From positions 434,001 to 498,000 of the forward strand of contig NZ_ABLD01000002.1 of assembly GCF_000172415.1 (NCBI RefSeq): a stretch of 64,000 bases of DNA. Reading direction: 5' to 3'. This document shows positions 8,195-17,801 of this stretch, in pieces (the first letter of the stretch is position 1; each line of letters begins with the position of its first letter). Source of the DNA: Paraburkholderia graminis C4D1M (GTDB lineage Bacteria; Pseudomonadota; Gammaproteobacteria; Burkholderiales; Burkholderiaceae). The notes under the pieces were generated by a model, which saw nothing but the letters and a program-made list of their open reading frames with translations, did not search any database and had not been told where the DNA came from. A program made the position numbers and the translations under genes.

Positions 8195-9796
8195 TCAAAT
8201 ACAAATCCTCTGCACGCCGTTCAATTGGACGATGCTTCGCTTATCGAGCGCAGGCTGATTGAGTTGTTCTCGTGCATAGATTCTTTCCGAAGCCGCGAGC
8301 CGATAGCGAGGCAAGTCGTCCGGTCCGGGCTGGATGTGCAGCATATGCTTTGCAACCAGACCTTCAACTACGTCTATCGCATTCGAAAGATCGCCCGTTC
8401 CGTTCGTTCCGTTCGCCACCGCCGCGAGAACGGCATCGAGCGTTGCGGGCTGTTCAAACGACGACAACCGGCGGAAAGCGCACCTCTCCTCGTCCGACAG
8501 CAGCGCGTAACTCCATCCAATCGATGCGGCGAGACTCCGATGCCTCGCAGGAGCATTGCGGCATCCCTGCCATTGAAGACGTGAGCGGGTTCCGAGCAGT
8601 GTCATGGTGCCGGCCAGTCCAAACGTCGCGACGCGCGCCGCAGCAAGTTCGATTGCAAGCGCAACGCCTTCCAGTTCGCGGCACATCTCCGAAATGGCTG
8701 CATAGCTCTTGCTGGTCTGCGGGAATCTCGCGCCCGCTTCCAGAGCGCGTTGAATGAATACCTGCACGGCGGGATAAGTATGCGCATGTTCGATCGAAAT
8801 CACCTCGGGTCCCGGCGGGACTTCGAGCGCAGGCAGGCGGCAGACGTGTTCGTATTTCACTCGTAGCGCCTCGCGACTTGTCAGCACGAAATAGGTCGCG
8901 GATGAGACCGAGAGGATTTGCGTCGTGAGCGACGTCACTTCGTCGATGACATGCTCGCAGTTATCCAGAATGATCAGCGCGCGCCGGGTGCAAAGATAAT
9001 TGGCGATGCATGCGACGGGTATGTGATGAAGATCGTCTAACCCAAGCAGACGAGCGAGCGTGAGCGCTACCGTATCGCCATGAGCGAGCTCGCTTAAGTC
9101 GGCGACGTGGATCTCCGAAGGAAACACTCCGGATAGTCTCTTTGCGAGAGCAATGGCGACTGTCGTTTTGCCGATGCCTCCCGGTCCCACAATAGATATG
9201 AGCCGATGTCTGCTCAAGTCGGACGCAAGCGTTCGCAAGACCTCGTCGCGACCTTGTGGGCAGGCGGATCCTGGTGCGAAGTCGCCGGAATGTACGCGGG
9301 GAGACGGTTCAGCAAACAACGAACTGGATTCGGCAACGATGCGTTCACGCGTAAGCTGACCAACAAAGCAGTAGCCGATGCCCTGAACGTTTTTAATGTA
9401 GCGCGCACCGTCCTCGCCGTCGCCCAGTGCTTTGCGCAATCCAGCAATGTTCACGCGCAGGTTGCTTTCGTCCACGACGATATTCCGCCACGCATGCGAC
9501 ATCAACATGCGCCGCTCCACGACCTGTCCGGCGTTCTGAATAAGCGCAATAAGAATATCCAGCGCGCGGCTGCCTATTTGCACGAATGAACCTGACCGTT
9601 CGAGACGCCTCTCGGCCGGAAACAGTGTGAACGGACCAAACGATATGGCCTCGCCGTAGTCGTGCCGGTCGGTATTTGTCATCACGCCGGAACGCAAAAA
9701 ATCTTCCTTGGCATTCATCTTCTCAGCAGACTCCGGATTGCGCGATTCAGGTGCATTGGAATAGACCCATACCACGGTCTCTCCGCGGCGAAACAT
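8195..9796 (-). CDS. Winged-helix transcriptional regulator with STAND-type ATPase domain
   Basis: The N-terminal region (about residues 50-145) is an OmpR/CadC-type winged helix: ISFGPFTLFPAERRLER, SRALDILIALIQNAG, and VDESNLRVNIAGLRKALG. Then comes an ATPase with Walker A GPGGIGKTT (about 205-213), Walker B-like ALIILDNCEHV and the sensor LTSREALR, as in the AfsR/MalT-related class. Family members often continue with several hundred residues of TPR-like repeats; this one stops at 533 residues soon after the winged helical part, so its signal-sensing end looks short. The start is uncertain: ATGs at 9796, 9718 and 9682 all leave the DNA-binding domain intact. It is divergent from the HEPN-like gene. 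Confidence 0.85.
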   Translation of the reverse strand: MFRRGETVVWVYSNAPESRNPESAEKMNAKEDFLRSGVMTNTDRHDYGEAISFGPFTLFPAERRLERSGSFVQIGSRALDILIALIQNAGQVVERRMLMSHAWRNIVVDESNLRVNIAGLRKALGDGEDGARYIKNVQGIGYCFVGQLTRERIVAESSSLFAEPSPRVHSGDFAPGSACPQGRDEVLRTLASDLSRHRLISIVGPGGIGKTTVAIALAKRLSGVFPSEIHVADLSELAHGDTVALTLARLLGLDDLHHIPVACIANYLCTRRALIILDNCEHVIDEVTSLTTQILSVSSATYFVLTSREALRVKYEHVCRLPALEVPPGPEVISIEHAHTYPAVQVFIQRALEAGARFPQTSKSYAAISEMCRELEGVALAIELAAARVATFGLAGTMTLLGTRSRLQWQGCRNAPARHRSLAASIGWSYALLSDEERCAFRRLSSFEQPATLDAVLAAVANGTNGTGDLSNAIDVVEGLVAKHMLHIQPGPDDLPRYRLAASERIYAREQLNQPALDKRSIVQLNGVQRICI

Positions 9797-10084
9797 TGCG
9801 TCACAAGCAATCCTAGTTGCGCCGCCCAGAACATGGAAGACGCCAGCGGGATATCACAGTGTTGCCGCCAGGACAACATCGGACCATCGAATGATTAGCG
9901 TACTAGCCCATTCACCGTACCTCATCTGCAGAAGCGGTTGATTGGGCATAGAGTGCCAGCGAGACCTGGTCTCGAACGAGGTTTGCGCCTCCGCGTGTGG
10001 TCTGCTGGTGAAGCGAGTAGAGAAGATTAGAGAAGAGTTGATGCGGCGAGAAGCGAGAAACAACATCCAACTGTGAGACATGCC

Positions 10085-10807
10085 ATGACAAAGATATCGG
10101 TTCCCATTATTTGCCTCGAATGCAACCCGGACGGAAGCTCCGTAGGGAATTCCGTTCTTTCTTCTGTTTTGCTGGATCTTCGACCCGACGGCGACGGAAG
10201 GTATAGATCCGAGTGCTCGCGCGGTCATCAGCAGATCGTGGCATTGCGGCAGCAGAAGTTCGAGATTCTTTTTGAACTCGCCGCTTACGCGATACGCGAT
10301 GGACACTATCGACAATCGGTATCGTCCTGCACCGCGAGTCTCGAAGCCTTTCACGAATTCTTTCTGCGCGCGATGGCGTACGAGAACGGAATAAAGAAAG
10401 AGCGTTTCGATGCCGCGTGGAAGCTGCTGGGCATTAGCCCGCAGAATCGCCAGGAAGCCTACTTGCTGAACTACCGGAACTTCTGCGCGCGGCGTCCCGT
10501 TCTACTCAGCCACCAACAGAACGACTGGAAAGACTCGGTCATGCAGAAAGGAAAAATGCCGACGCGCGAAGAATGCGTGAAGTTTGGCCAGGCCGTATTG
10601 CATGTATTGCAGACGGCGGTGGGAGACACGAGGGTTGCCTTTCCCAATGGCGTAAAGCAGGCAATGCAGGAACACGCGACTGCCGCTGAACAACACGCGT
10701 CCAGATCCGAAGTGCCGTGGAGCATTCGCACCATCGTGAATCTTGCCAAGGAGGATGGCGAACATCCCCATGCGACGCTCGAAGCCGAGCTCGCCAGAAC
10801 GAATTGA
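10085..10807 (+). CDS. Uncharacterised protein: zinc-ribbon-like N-terminus plus HEPN-like helical domain
   Basis: I do not recognise this 240-residue protein with certainty. The N-terminus has Cys pairs in IICLEC (about residues 10-13) and SECSRGH (about 44-50) that could bind zinc. The rest is predicted helical: FELAAYAIRDGHYRQSVSSCTASLEAFHEFF, then WKDSVMQKGKMPTREECVKFGQAVLHVLQ. The latter resembles the end of HEPN proteins, where RNxxxH is followed by KG, but here the active-site residues read KDSVMQ, so ribonuclease activity is doubtful. ATG 10085 is used; a GTG at 10073 is in frame. It is transcribed away from the winged-helix/ATPase regulator. The function is unknown. Confidence 0.6.
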   Translation: MTKISVPIICLECNPDGSSVGNSVLSSVLLDLRPDGDGRYRSECSRGHQQIVALRQQKFEILFELAAYAIRDGHYRQSVSSCTASLEAFHEFFLRAMAYENGIKKERFDAAWKLLGISPQNRQEAYLLNYRNFCARRPVLLSHQQNDWKDSVMQKGKMPTREECVKFGQAVLHVLQTAVGDTRVAFPNGVKQAMQEHATAAEQHASRSEVPWSIRTIVNLAKEDGEHPHATLEAELARTN

Positions 10808-11032
10808 CGACATTGAAGCCGTCGATTGTTGTCCCCGAGACAACACGGTGATCTCCTTTGCGTGCCTACTGCCATTCGAGCACCAAGTCTACGATTTGTC
10901 GTGACGGCGGGCGGCGGATGAGTCGGCCGCCGCGATCATTAGCGATCGTCGCGCAGCGCAGCAGAGCTCGGTTTGTCGTGAGTTCCGGTGCACATCGTCA
11001 ACTTGGCAATTTAAAAACTTAGGGCAAGAATC

Positions 11033-12241
11033 ATGTCGCAGAAGATCTTGATTGTGGGTGCCGGCTTCGCCGGAGTGTGGGGCGCGCTTGGCGCGGCTCG
11101 CGTGCGCGACCGTGCGGACGCAACGGCTGGCGACATCGACATTACGCTTATCTCGCCGAAACCCGAGTTGGAGATCCGGCCACGGATGTACGAAAGCGAG
11201 CCGCATCTGATGTCCGCGCCGCTTTTGCCTCTCCTTGACGCCGTCGGTGTGAACTACGTCGAGGGCAGTGTCGACGAAATCGCTGTCGGCGAGAAGACCG
11301 TGCGTGTGATAGCCGCGAGCGGCGCAACCCGCACGCTCGGTTACGACCGGTTGCTGCTCACGAGCGGCAGCAAGCTGAGCCGGCCGTCGATTCCAGGGCT
11401 CGCCGAGTATGCATTCTCGGTCGATTGCATGGAGGACGCATCGGCACTTGAAGGCCATCTGAAGGAACTCGCGAAGCTGCCCGATTCAAGCGCTCGAAAT
11501 ACCGTTGCCGTGGTGGGATGCGGCTTTACCGGCATCGAGATCGCAACCGAATTGCCTAAACGAATGCGCGCGCTATTCGGCCCGGATGCGGCGATCAAAG
11601 TGATCGTCGTCGGTTCGCAGGCCGACATCGGTCCCGATCTCGGACCTAACCCGCGGCCTTTCGTCGCCGAGGCATTCGCTTCGCTGGGCATCGAAGCGGT
11701 ATTGGGTTCGAGTGTCGTATCGGTCGACGCGAGTGGCGTCCGAACCGCCTCAGGTAAACATATCGAAGCGCACACGGTTGTATGGGCGGGCGGCATGCGA
11801 GCGAGCACGCTTGCAGCGCAGGTTTCGTCGCGACTCGACCCGCTTGGCCGTGTCGAAGTCGCACCTGATCTTCGTGTGGAAGAGGCGCCCGGCGTGTTCG
11901 TCGCCGGCGATGTGGCGCGAGTGCGTAGCGACGATCAAGGGCACTACGCGTTGATGTCCTGTCAGCACGCAATGGTGATGGGCAAATTCGGCGGCCACAA
12001 TGTCGCGGCCGATCTGATCGGCGAATCGACGTTTGCGTATACCCAGCCGTTTTATGCAACTTGTCTCGATCTGGGCGAGTGGGGCGCGGTCTATTCAGAA
12101 GGCTGGGACCGCCAGATCAAGCTGACGCATGCAGAAGGAAAAGCACGCAAGCAGATGATCAATACGCAGTGGATCTACCCACCGGCGCCGAATCGCGCCG
12201 ATGCGTTCGCGGCAGGCGACCCGCTCGCGTCATTTGGCTAA
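11033..12241 (+). CDS. FAD/NAD-dependent oxidoreductase, NDH-2-like
   Basis: This two-dinucleotide-binding-domain flavoprotein has 402 residues. It has an FAD motif VGAGFAGVWG (about 7-16), an NAD(P) motif VVGCGFTGIEIA (about 161-172) and the C-terminal FAD-contact VFVAGDVARV (about 286-295). The layout matches type II NADH dehydrogenases and related pyridine nucleotide-disulphide oxidoreductases without a redox CxxxxC pair, so quinone or another acceptor is likely. No transmembrane anchor is evident. ATG 11033 is preceded by AGGGCAAG. It appears to stand alone, with a gap of about 225 bases upstream and 108 downstream. Confidence 0.85.
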   Translation: MSQKILIVGAGFAGVWGALGAARVRDRADATAGDIDITLISPKPELEIRPRMYESEPHLMSAPLLPLLDAVGVNYVEGSVDEIAVGEKTVRVIAASGATRTLGYDRLLLTSGSKLSRPSIPGLAEYAFSVDCMEDASALEGHLKELAKLPDSSARNTVAVVGCGFTGIEIATELPKRMRALFGPDAAIKVIVVGSQADIGPDLGPNPRPFVAEAFASLGIEAVLGSSVVSVDASGVRTASGKHIEAHTVVWAGGMRASTLAAQVSSRLDPLGRVEVAPDLRVEEAPGVFVAGDVARVRSDDQGHYALMSCQHAMVMGKFGGHNVAADLIGESTFAYTQPFYATCLDLGEWGAVYSEGWDRQIKLTHAEGKARKQMINTQWIYPPAPNRADAFAAGDPLASFG

Positions 12242-12263
12242 TGCGTTAGTACGTTAGTGCGTT
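12242..12263. repeat. Short 8-base tandem repeat after a stop codon
   Basis: The units TGCGTTAG, TACGTTAG and TGCGTT lie head to tail immediately after the TAA stop of the flavoprotein gene. No coding or hairpin role is evident. Confidence 0.8.
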
Positions 12264-12349
12264 CGGGCATCGCGGTTAGTCGTTCACCATGGCTCCGGGC
12301 GGGGGCGGCATGAGTACTCGTCAGGCGCGTTTTTCCCGTCGGAGCGTCC

Positions 12350-13807
12350 GTGAGCGATTCGCTGGTGTTCGGTTATGCCGTCGTTCTGATCGACGTGGCA
12401 CTGTGGCGTTTCAAAGTGCCGAAGCAAGACGTTTCGCGTCTATTGCTTCGGCTCGCGATCTTTGCCGTGTTCACGGCGAGCATTTTCACCGCGGGCCTCA
12501 GCCCCTTCCGACAGGCTACGCATCTTGAAGCGTCGCTGCTTCACGAAGCGGCGCAGGCCCTGAAGATATTCTGGTGGCTGACCGGTGCCCGCCTGTTCAC
12601 GCTTGCTCTCGACGCACTTCTGCTGCCGCAGACCTGGCGCAAGCAGAGACTGTTTCAGGACGTATTCGGCGCCGTGGTGTTTCTTGCCGCGGCAGTAGCC
12701 GCGACGGGATTCGTTCTGGAAATACCCGTTCGCGGCCTGATTGCGACGTCGGGCACATTGGCCGTTATTCTTGGTTTGGCTATTCAAAGTACTTTGCACG
12801 ATGTCTTTGCGGGCATCGTACTCAATTCCACGGAACCGTACCGCGTGGGTGACTGGATCTCGATTGACGGCGCCGAAGGCAAGGTGATCGAGATGAACTG
12901 GAGAGCAACGCATCTTCTCAATTCGCACGGCAATGTAACCATCGTTCCCAATGCTGCGGCGGCAAAGGCAAATATCACCAATACGAACCGGCCGCACGCT
13001 TTGCATGGCGTGACGGTGTCTCTGGAAATTTCGCCGGACGAGCGGCCGGCAACGGTGATTGCAGCGCTTGAATGCGCACTGGCTGCAGCGCGTTCCATTC
13101 TGCCGACACCGGCTCCCTTCGTGCAGGCGAGAAAATCCACGATACATTCCATTCAGTACGAAGCAACGGCTTTCGTGGACGACACGGCGAAAAAGACGCC
13201 ATTGACGAACGAACTGTACGACCTCTGCTATCGACACCTCACCGCCGCAGGAGTCGCTCTCCGGCCACCAGGCGTGCCATCTGTCACGGCCATTGTGGCA
13301 AACGCCGAGGAGCGCCTGCTTAGACGCATCGAACTATTCGCCGCCATCAGCGACGACGAGTTGAAGATGCTTTCCAGTTGCATGGTGCGGCATGAATACG
13401 ACGCGGGGCAGGTGATCTTCACGCCGGAAGTGGTGCCCGACAGTCTCGCAATCGTCGACTCGGGCGTGCTCAGTGTTTCAACGGAGCAATCTACCGGGGC
13501 GGTCGAAGTGGTGCGTCTCGGGCCCGGCGATACGATGGGCGAGACCGGACTACTCGCGGGTTTGCCGGTTCAGGTGAAGATCGTGACGCTTACCCGGAGT
13601 GTCATTTACAGATTGAGTAAAGACGCTGTGACGCCTCTATTGAGGGATAGTCAGGAAGTGACTCATCGAATGTGCCGGCTGCTTTCCCAACGGCAAGACA
13701 TGTTGCACAAGATGGCGATGAAGAACGCCGCTCATGCAGACGATGAGCACGCCAGCTTCCATTGGCTTCTGGATAAGATTCATCGGCTGCATGCGCTGAA
13801 GTTCTGA
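12350..13807 (+). CDS. Cyclic-nucleotide-gated MscS-family mechanosensitive channel
   Basis: This inner-membrane channel has 485 residues. Three or four hydrophobic helices occupy about residues 1-130. The MscS pore and beta domain follow: LAVILGLAIQSTLHDVFAGIV, EPYRVGDWISIDGAEGKV and NSHGNVTIVPN. Residues about 320-440 form a cyclic-nucleotide-binding domain (FAAISDDELKMLSS, VLSVSTEQ, GDTMGETGLLAG). The fusion fits the bCNG subfamily of MscS, in which ligand binding is thought to modulate or replace tension gating. The start is GTG 12350 with GGAGCG upstream. The phosphate-binding cassette is GETGLLAG, without the usual Arg (R-x-A), so cAMP affinity may be altered. Confidence 0.9.
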   Translation: MSDSLVFGYAVVLIDVALWRFKVPKQDVSRLLLRLAIFAVFTASIFTAGLSPFRQATHLEASLLHEAAQALKIFWWLTGARLFTLALDALLLPQTWRKQRLFQDVFGAVVFLAAAVAATGFVLEIPVRGLIATSGTLAVILGLAIQSTLHDVFAGIVLNSTEPYRVGDWISIDGAEGKVIEMNWRATHLLNSHGNVTIVPNAAAAKANITNTNRPHALHGVTVSLEISPDERPATVIAALECALAAARSILPTPAPFVQARKSTIHSIQYEATAFVDDTAKKTPLTNELYDLCYRHLTAAGVALRPPGVPSVTAIVANAEERLLRRIELFAAISDDELKMLSSCMVRHEYDAGQVIFTPEVVPDSLAIVDSGVLSVSTEQSTGAVEVVRLGPGDTMGETGLLAGLPVQVKIVTLTRSVIYRLSKDAVTPLLRDSQEVTHRMCRLLSQRQDMLHKMAMKNAAHADDEHASFHWLLDKIHRLHALKF

Positions 13808-13815
13808 TTGTTAAG

Positions 13816-13841
13816 CGTCGTTAAAGAAAACGGCGATTTTT
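13816..13841 (+). terminator. Probable Rho-independent terminator after the MscS-like gene
   Basis: CGTCGTT (13816-13822) pairs with AACGGCG (13829-13835), with one G-U pair, and is followed by ATTTTT. The stem is modest but well placed. Confidence 0.6.
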
Positions 13842-13982
13842 AGTTGGGTGTACGTAGAAAGATAAACGGAGTTTTGCAGCGCTTAACTGGGCCGATAAAC
13901 GCGTCGTCGTTACTCTGAATACTCGACCGGTAAGCAAGCCAATTCCCTTATCTCCCGGTCGAATAATTCCTGGACTTGAGCC

Positions 13983-14972
13983 ATGACTAAAGACTTGGGA
14001 CACGTTTCCCCCGACGCAAAACGCCGCAACCTGCTGATTGGCGGAGTTGCCGCAACGTTGACGACAACGGTGGCATCGGCCGCCGGCAAGCAGTCAGGAC
14101 CCGGCACGACGGTCGCGCACATGTCGTCCGCAAACCATACCGGTGACGTTATCCGCACCCGGGACGGAGTGAGCCTGTACTTCAAGGATTGGGGCGCGAA
14201 AGACGCTCCCGTCGTCACGCTGAGTCACGGTTGGCCGCTCAACTCGGATAGCTGGGAAAACCAGGCCTTCTTTCTGGCGTCGCACGGGTTTCGAGTCATC
14301 ACACATGATCGCCGCGGTCACGGCCGCTCGAGCCAACCGTGGGACGGCAATGACATGGACCACTACGCGGACGATCTCGCGACAGTCATCGACACCCTCG
14401 GCCTGCGCGAGATAGCCGTTATCGGGTTCTCGACCGGCGGGGGCGAGGTCGCGCGTTATGTGGGCCGGCACGGTACGTCACGCGTATCGAAGATCGGATT
14501 GATTTCAGCCGTGCCGCCGTTGATGGTCAAAACGCCCGGCAATCCGACAGGTGTACCTATTGAATCGTTCGATAGCGTTCGCGCCGCAATGATCGCCAAC
14601 CGCTCGCAATTGTTCAAGGACATTCCCGCCGGTCCGTTCTATGGCTTTAACCGGCCGGGCGCCAAGGTGTCGCAAGGTCTGATCGACGCATGGTGGCGTC
14701 AGGGAATGAGCGGTGGTTTCAAGAACGTCTACGAATCGGTCAAAGCCTATTCCGAAACTGATTTCACGGCGGATCTGCTGAAGTTCGACCGACCGACGCT
14801 GATCATTCACGGCGACGACGACCAGGTCGTTCCTGTGGATGTTGGAGCCCGTTCGAGCAAGAAACTCGTGCCTCACGCGATCCTGAAGATTTATCCCGGT
14901 GCGCCGCATGGATTGACCGATACCCACAAGGACCAGCTCAATCAGGACCTGTTGTCTTTCCTGCGAAGCTAG
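13983..14972 (+). CDS. Alpha/beta hydrolase, non-haem chloroperoxidase-like, with Tat-type signal
   Basis: This 329-residue hydrolase belongs to the non-haem haloperoxidase/esterase group. The N-terminus has [10 protein letters not shown] followed by a hydrophobic stretch to about residue 38, which looks like a twin-arginine signal, so export is likely. The catalytic triad is visible: nucleophile Ser in GFSTGGGE (about residues 148-155), Asp in HGDDDQVVP and His in APHGLTD. The oxyanion region [10 protein letters not shown] and DRRGHGRSS are also typical. It lies 40 bases before adc and may be the first gene of that operon. The natural substrate is unknown. Confidence 0.88.
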   Translation: MTKDLGHVSPDAKRRNLLIGGVAATLTTTVASAAGKQSGPGTTVAHMSSANHTGDVIRTRDGVSLYFKDWGAKDAPVVTLSHGWPLNSDSWENQAFFLASHGFRVITHDRRGHGRSSQPWDGNDMDHYADDLATVIDTLGLREIAVIGFSTGGGEVARYVGRHGTSRVSKIGLISAVPPLMVKTPGNPTGVPIESFDSVRAAMIANRSQLFKDIPAGPFYGFNRPGAKVSQGLIDAWWRQGMSGGFKNVYESVKAYSETDFTADLLKFDRPTLIIHGDDDQVVPVDVGARSSKKLVPHAILKIYPGAPHGLTDTHKDQLNQDLLSFLRS

Positions 14973-15012
14973 TTTGCGGAAAGCGTGATTCAAAGCAACC
15001 AAGGAGTGAGTC

Positions 15013-15792
15013 GTGACAAAAGACGATATCCGCAACCATGCTTTTTCGATGCCGCTGCACAATCCGGCATACCCGCGTCCGCCGTTCCGGTTCGTCGACC
15101 GGGAGTACTTCATTATTTCCTACGAGACGGATATCGAGGCGCTAAGAGCCGTCGTTCCCGAGCCGTTGAAGGTCGACAACGCGATCGTTCATTACGAGTT
15201 CATCCGCATGCCGGATTCGTCGGGGTTTGGCGACTATACGGAGAGCGGTCAGGTCATCTCGGTTCTGGACGAGCAGGGCAGAAAGGCGAACTACACGCAC
15301 TCGATGTATCTGGACGACGAAGGTCCGATCGCCGGCGGCCGGGAAATCTGGGGATTTCCCAAGAAGCTCGCTTCGCCGCGGCTTTCGATTGATGGAAAAG
15401 ACACCTTGCTCGGAACGCTCGACTACGGCACGCAGCGAATTGCCACCGGCACGATGGGCTATAAGTATCGTCCGCTCGACGCCGCTGCCGAGCAACACAA
15501 GCTCGCCGACACACCTAACTATCTGCTCAAGGTAATACCGCACGTCGACGGCTCGGTTCGAATATGCGAACTCGTCCGCTTCTTTTTGCGCGACGTTCAG
15601 GTAACCGGCGCCTGGGAAGGGCCGGCCGCGCTCGAGCTTCATCCCCACGCGCTGGCTTCGGTCGCGGACCTGCCCGTTCGCAAGGTAATCGGCGCGCGTC
15701 ACGTCGTCGCCAATCTCACACTCGATGTGGGCGAGGTGGCGCACGACTACCTTGCCTCCGTCGATCCGATGAAACTCGTAGTGAACCAATAA
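15013..15792 (+). CDS. adc: Acetoacetate decarboxylase
   Basis: Acetoacetate decarboxylase converts acetoacetate to acetone and CO2 through a Schiff base. The protein has 259 residues, close to the usual 245. It has the active-site segment [15 protein letters not shown] (about residues 107-121), where the first Lys of PKK is the expected Schiff-base lysine and the neighbour lowers its pKa. The N-terminal YEVDI-like block and [21 protein letters not shown] are also characteristic. The GTG start has a strong AAGGAGTGAG upstream. The 3-hydroxybutyrate dehydrogenase gene follows 16 bases later, linking it to ketone-body or PHB turnover. Confidence 0.95.
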   Translation: MTKDDIRNHAFSMPLHNPAYPRPPFRFVDREYFIISYETDIEALRAVVPEPLKVDNAIVHYEFIRMPDSSGFGDYTESGQVISVLDEQGRKANYTHSMYLDDEGPIAGGREIWGFPKKLASPRLSIDGKDTLLGTLDYGTQRIATGTMGYKYRPLDAAAEQHKLADTPNYLLKVIPHVDGSVRICELVRFFLRDVQVTGAWEGPAALELHPHALASVADLPVRKVIGARHVVANLTLDVGEVAHDYLASVDPMKLVVNQ

Positions 15793-15808
15793 CTCTCCCG
15801 GAGGATAT

Positions 15809-16591
15809 ATGGCATTGAAAGACAAAGTGGCGCTCGTCACGGGCGCGGCGAGCGGAATTGGCGAGCAATGCGCACGCAAGCTGGCCGCGGACGGAGCGAC
15901 GGTCGTCGTAGCGGATCTGAATCTCCCGAGCGCAACGAAAGTGGCGGAAGACATCGTCCGCAGCGGTGGCCGCGCGGTTGCTCTCTCCATGGACGTGACG
16001 AACGAAGAGGCGGTCAATGCGGGCATTGCCGATACGGTAAGCCGATTCGGCGGCATCGACGTATTGGTGTCGAACGCCGGTATTCAGATCGTCAACCGGA
16101 TCGAGGACTACTCGTTCTCCGACTGGAAAAAGATGATGGCTATTCATCTCGATGGCGCATTCCTCACGACGAAGGCAGCGGTGAAGCATATGTACGCATC
16201 GGGTAAAGGCGGCGCAGTGATCTACATGGGTTCCGTGCATTCGCACGAGGCATCGCAACTGAAGTCGGCTTATGTGACGGCCAAGCATGGGCTGCTTGGG
16301 CTTGCACGTGTTGTCGCGAAAGAAGGCGGCCCGCACGGCGTGCGCGCGAATGTCGTGTGCCCTGGTTTCGTCAGAACGCCGCTGGTGGACAAGCAGATTC
16401 CGGAGCAGGCGAAAGTGCTCGGAATTTCAGAGGCGGAGGTCGTGAAAAACGTGATGCTGAAGGACACGGTAGACGGCGAGTTTACGTCGCTCGCCGATGT
16501 CGCCAATACGGTCGCGTTTCTCGCCGGCTTCGAATCGAATGCGCTGACCGGCCAGTCCGTCGTGGTGAGCCACGGCTGGTTCATGCAGTAA
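15809..16591 (+). CDS. bdhA: D-3-hydroxybutyrate dehydrogenase (SDR family)
   Basis: This enzyme interconverts 3-hydroxybutyrate and acetoacetate with NAD. It is a 260-residue SDR with TGAASGIG (about 12-19), a DxD-like VADLN, NAG (about 89-91), a catalytic Ser in [16 protein letters not shown] (Tyr/Lys) and the substrate-lid stretch KQIPEQAK, which is typical of bacterial 3-hydroxybutyrate dehydrogenases. GGAGG precedes the ATG. Together with adc it forms a two-step path from 3-hydroxybutyrate to acetone, or allows acetoacetate to be drawn either way. The gene symbol is by function; other names are in use. Confidence 0.92.
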   Translation: MALKDKVALVTGAASGIGEQCARKLAADGATVVVADLNLPSATKVAEDIVRSGGRAVALSMDVTNEEAVNAGIADTVSRFGGIDVLVSNAGIQIVNRIEDYSFSDWKKMMAIHLDGAFLTTKAAVKHMYASGKGGAVIYMGSVHSHEASQLKSAYVTAKHGLLGLARVVAKEGGPHGVRANVVCPGFVRTPLVDKQIPEQAKVLGISEAEVVKNVMLKDTVDGEFTSLADVANTVAFLAGFESNALTGQSVVVSHGWFMQ

Positions 16592-16601
16592 GGGGATAAC
16601 C

Positions 16602-17801
16602 GTGAGATCGAGTCAGCGCAAAGAGTTGCAGCAGCCGTCTCCTTTCAGGCTGCCCCGGTACGATGAAATCGGACTTGTGCTCCAGGGTGGCGGAGCCCTG
16701 GGTTCGTATCAGGCCGGCGTATACGAAGGGATTGCCGAAGTGGGTATTGAGCCGACCCGGATCTCCGGCATATCGATCGGCGCGTTGAACACCGCAGTGA
16801 TTGCGGGGAACGCGCCGGAAGACCGGGTCGAGGCGCTACGCGGATTCTGGAACACGATAAGTCAACCCGCGGATCTTTTCTCGCATGTCCGTTCCCTGCT
16901 GCCCGTCTATCCGGGCTGTGAAGACATCGCGCGCAAGTGGTCGAGCGCGTGGGCGGCAACGCGCACGCTGGTGGAGGGACAGCAGGGATTTTTCTCGCCG
17001 CGTATGCGCACGCTTGCGGCCGATCTCGTGAAGAGGCGTCCCGACGAAGTCAGCTATTACGACACCACTGCGTTGCGTGAAACGCTGATGAAGTACGCCG
17101 ACTTCGACCGGATCAACGATGGAGGCATCCGCGTTTCGGTCGGCGCTGTCAACGTACGGAATGGCAATCTCGTGTACTTCGACAACTCGACGATGCGACT
17201 GAAGCCGGAGCACTTCATCGCGTCCGGCTCGCTGCCGCCAGGGTTTCCCGCCGTCGAGATCGATGGAGAGTTTTACTGGGACGGAGGGCTCGTCTCCAAT
17301 ACGCCGCTGACGGAAATTATCAGGGAGAGTCAGCACAGAGACACGCTCGTTCTGCAGGTCGATCTGTGGAGTTCGCGCGGCAAGTTGCCAGGTGATTTTC
17401 TCGACGTCAACGAACGCGTCAAGGACATTCAGTATTCAAGCCGTACGCGGGCCGTCACCGCCTTCATGGCGCAGAACCAGAAGCACGCTCAATTGATCAA
17501 GGCACTGCTCGAACATATCCCCGATTCCGCGCGTCGCGATCATGCGGTCATTCAGGAAGCGCAGAAGACGGCGGATGGCAGCGCGGTGAATGTGGTGCAT
17601 CTGATCTACAAGAACAAGTCGTTCGAAGGCCACTATAAGGACTACGAGTTCAGCAAGGACACAATGAAGGAGCACTGGGCGAGTGGATTAGACGACATTC
17701 GCAATTCCTTCTGTCATCCCGAGTGGTTCGATATTCCCAGCCGTGAAGTCGGCTTTATCAGTCACGACGTGCATCGATACAGGCCGGGTGCGAAATCGTG
17801 A
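16602..17801 (+). CDS. Patatin-like phospholipase, DUF3734-containing
   Basis: This is a 399-residue patatin-fold lipid acyl hydrolase. The oxyanion motif GGGALGSYQAG (about 30-40), the nucleophile elbow GISIGALN (about 57-64) and the catalytic Asp in WDGGLVSNTPL (about 226-236) are all present. The C-terminal third (about 290-380) corresponds to DUF3734, ending with the FSKDTMKEHWASGLDD region. There is no obvious signal peptide. GTG 16602 follows bdhA by ten bases with GGGGATAA upstream. Hydrolysis of phospholipid or of PHB-granule-associated esters is possible; the actual substrate is unknown. Confidence 0.92.
   Translation: MRSSQRKELQQPSPFRLPRYDEIGLVLQGGGALGSYQAGVYEGIAEVGIEPTRISGISIGALNTAVIAGNAPEDRVEALRGFWNTISQPADLFSHVRSLLPVYPGCEDIARKWSSAWAATRTLVEGQQGFFSPRMRTLAADLVKRRPDEVSYYDTTALRETLMKYADFDRINDGGIRVSVGAVNVRNGNLVYFDNSTMRLKPEHFIASGSLPPGFPAVEIDGEFYWDGGLVSNTPLTEIIRESQHRDTLVLQVDLWSSRGKLPGDFLDVNERVKDIQYSSRTRAVTAFMAQNQKHAQLIKALLEHIPDSARRDHAVIQEAQKTADGSAVNVVHLIYKNKSFEGHYKDYEFSKDTMKEHWASGLDDIRNSFCHPEWFDIPSREVGFISHDVHRYRPGAKS

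Noticed and set aside
10808..11032. GTTGTC/GACAAC hairpin after the HEPN-like gene as a terminator
   Set aside because: The stem is short (six to seven pairs) and no T-run follows.
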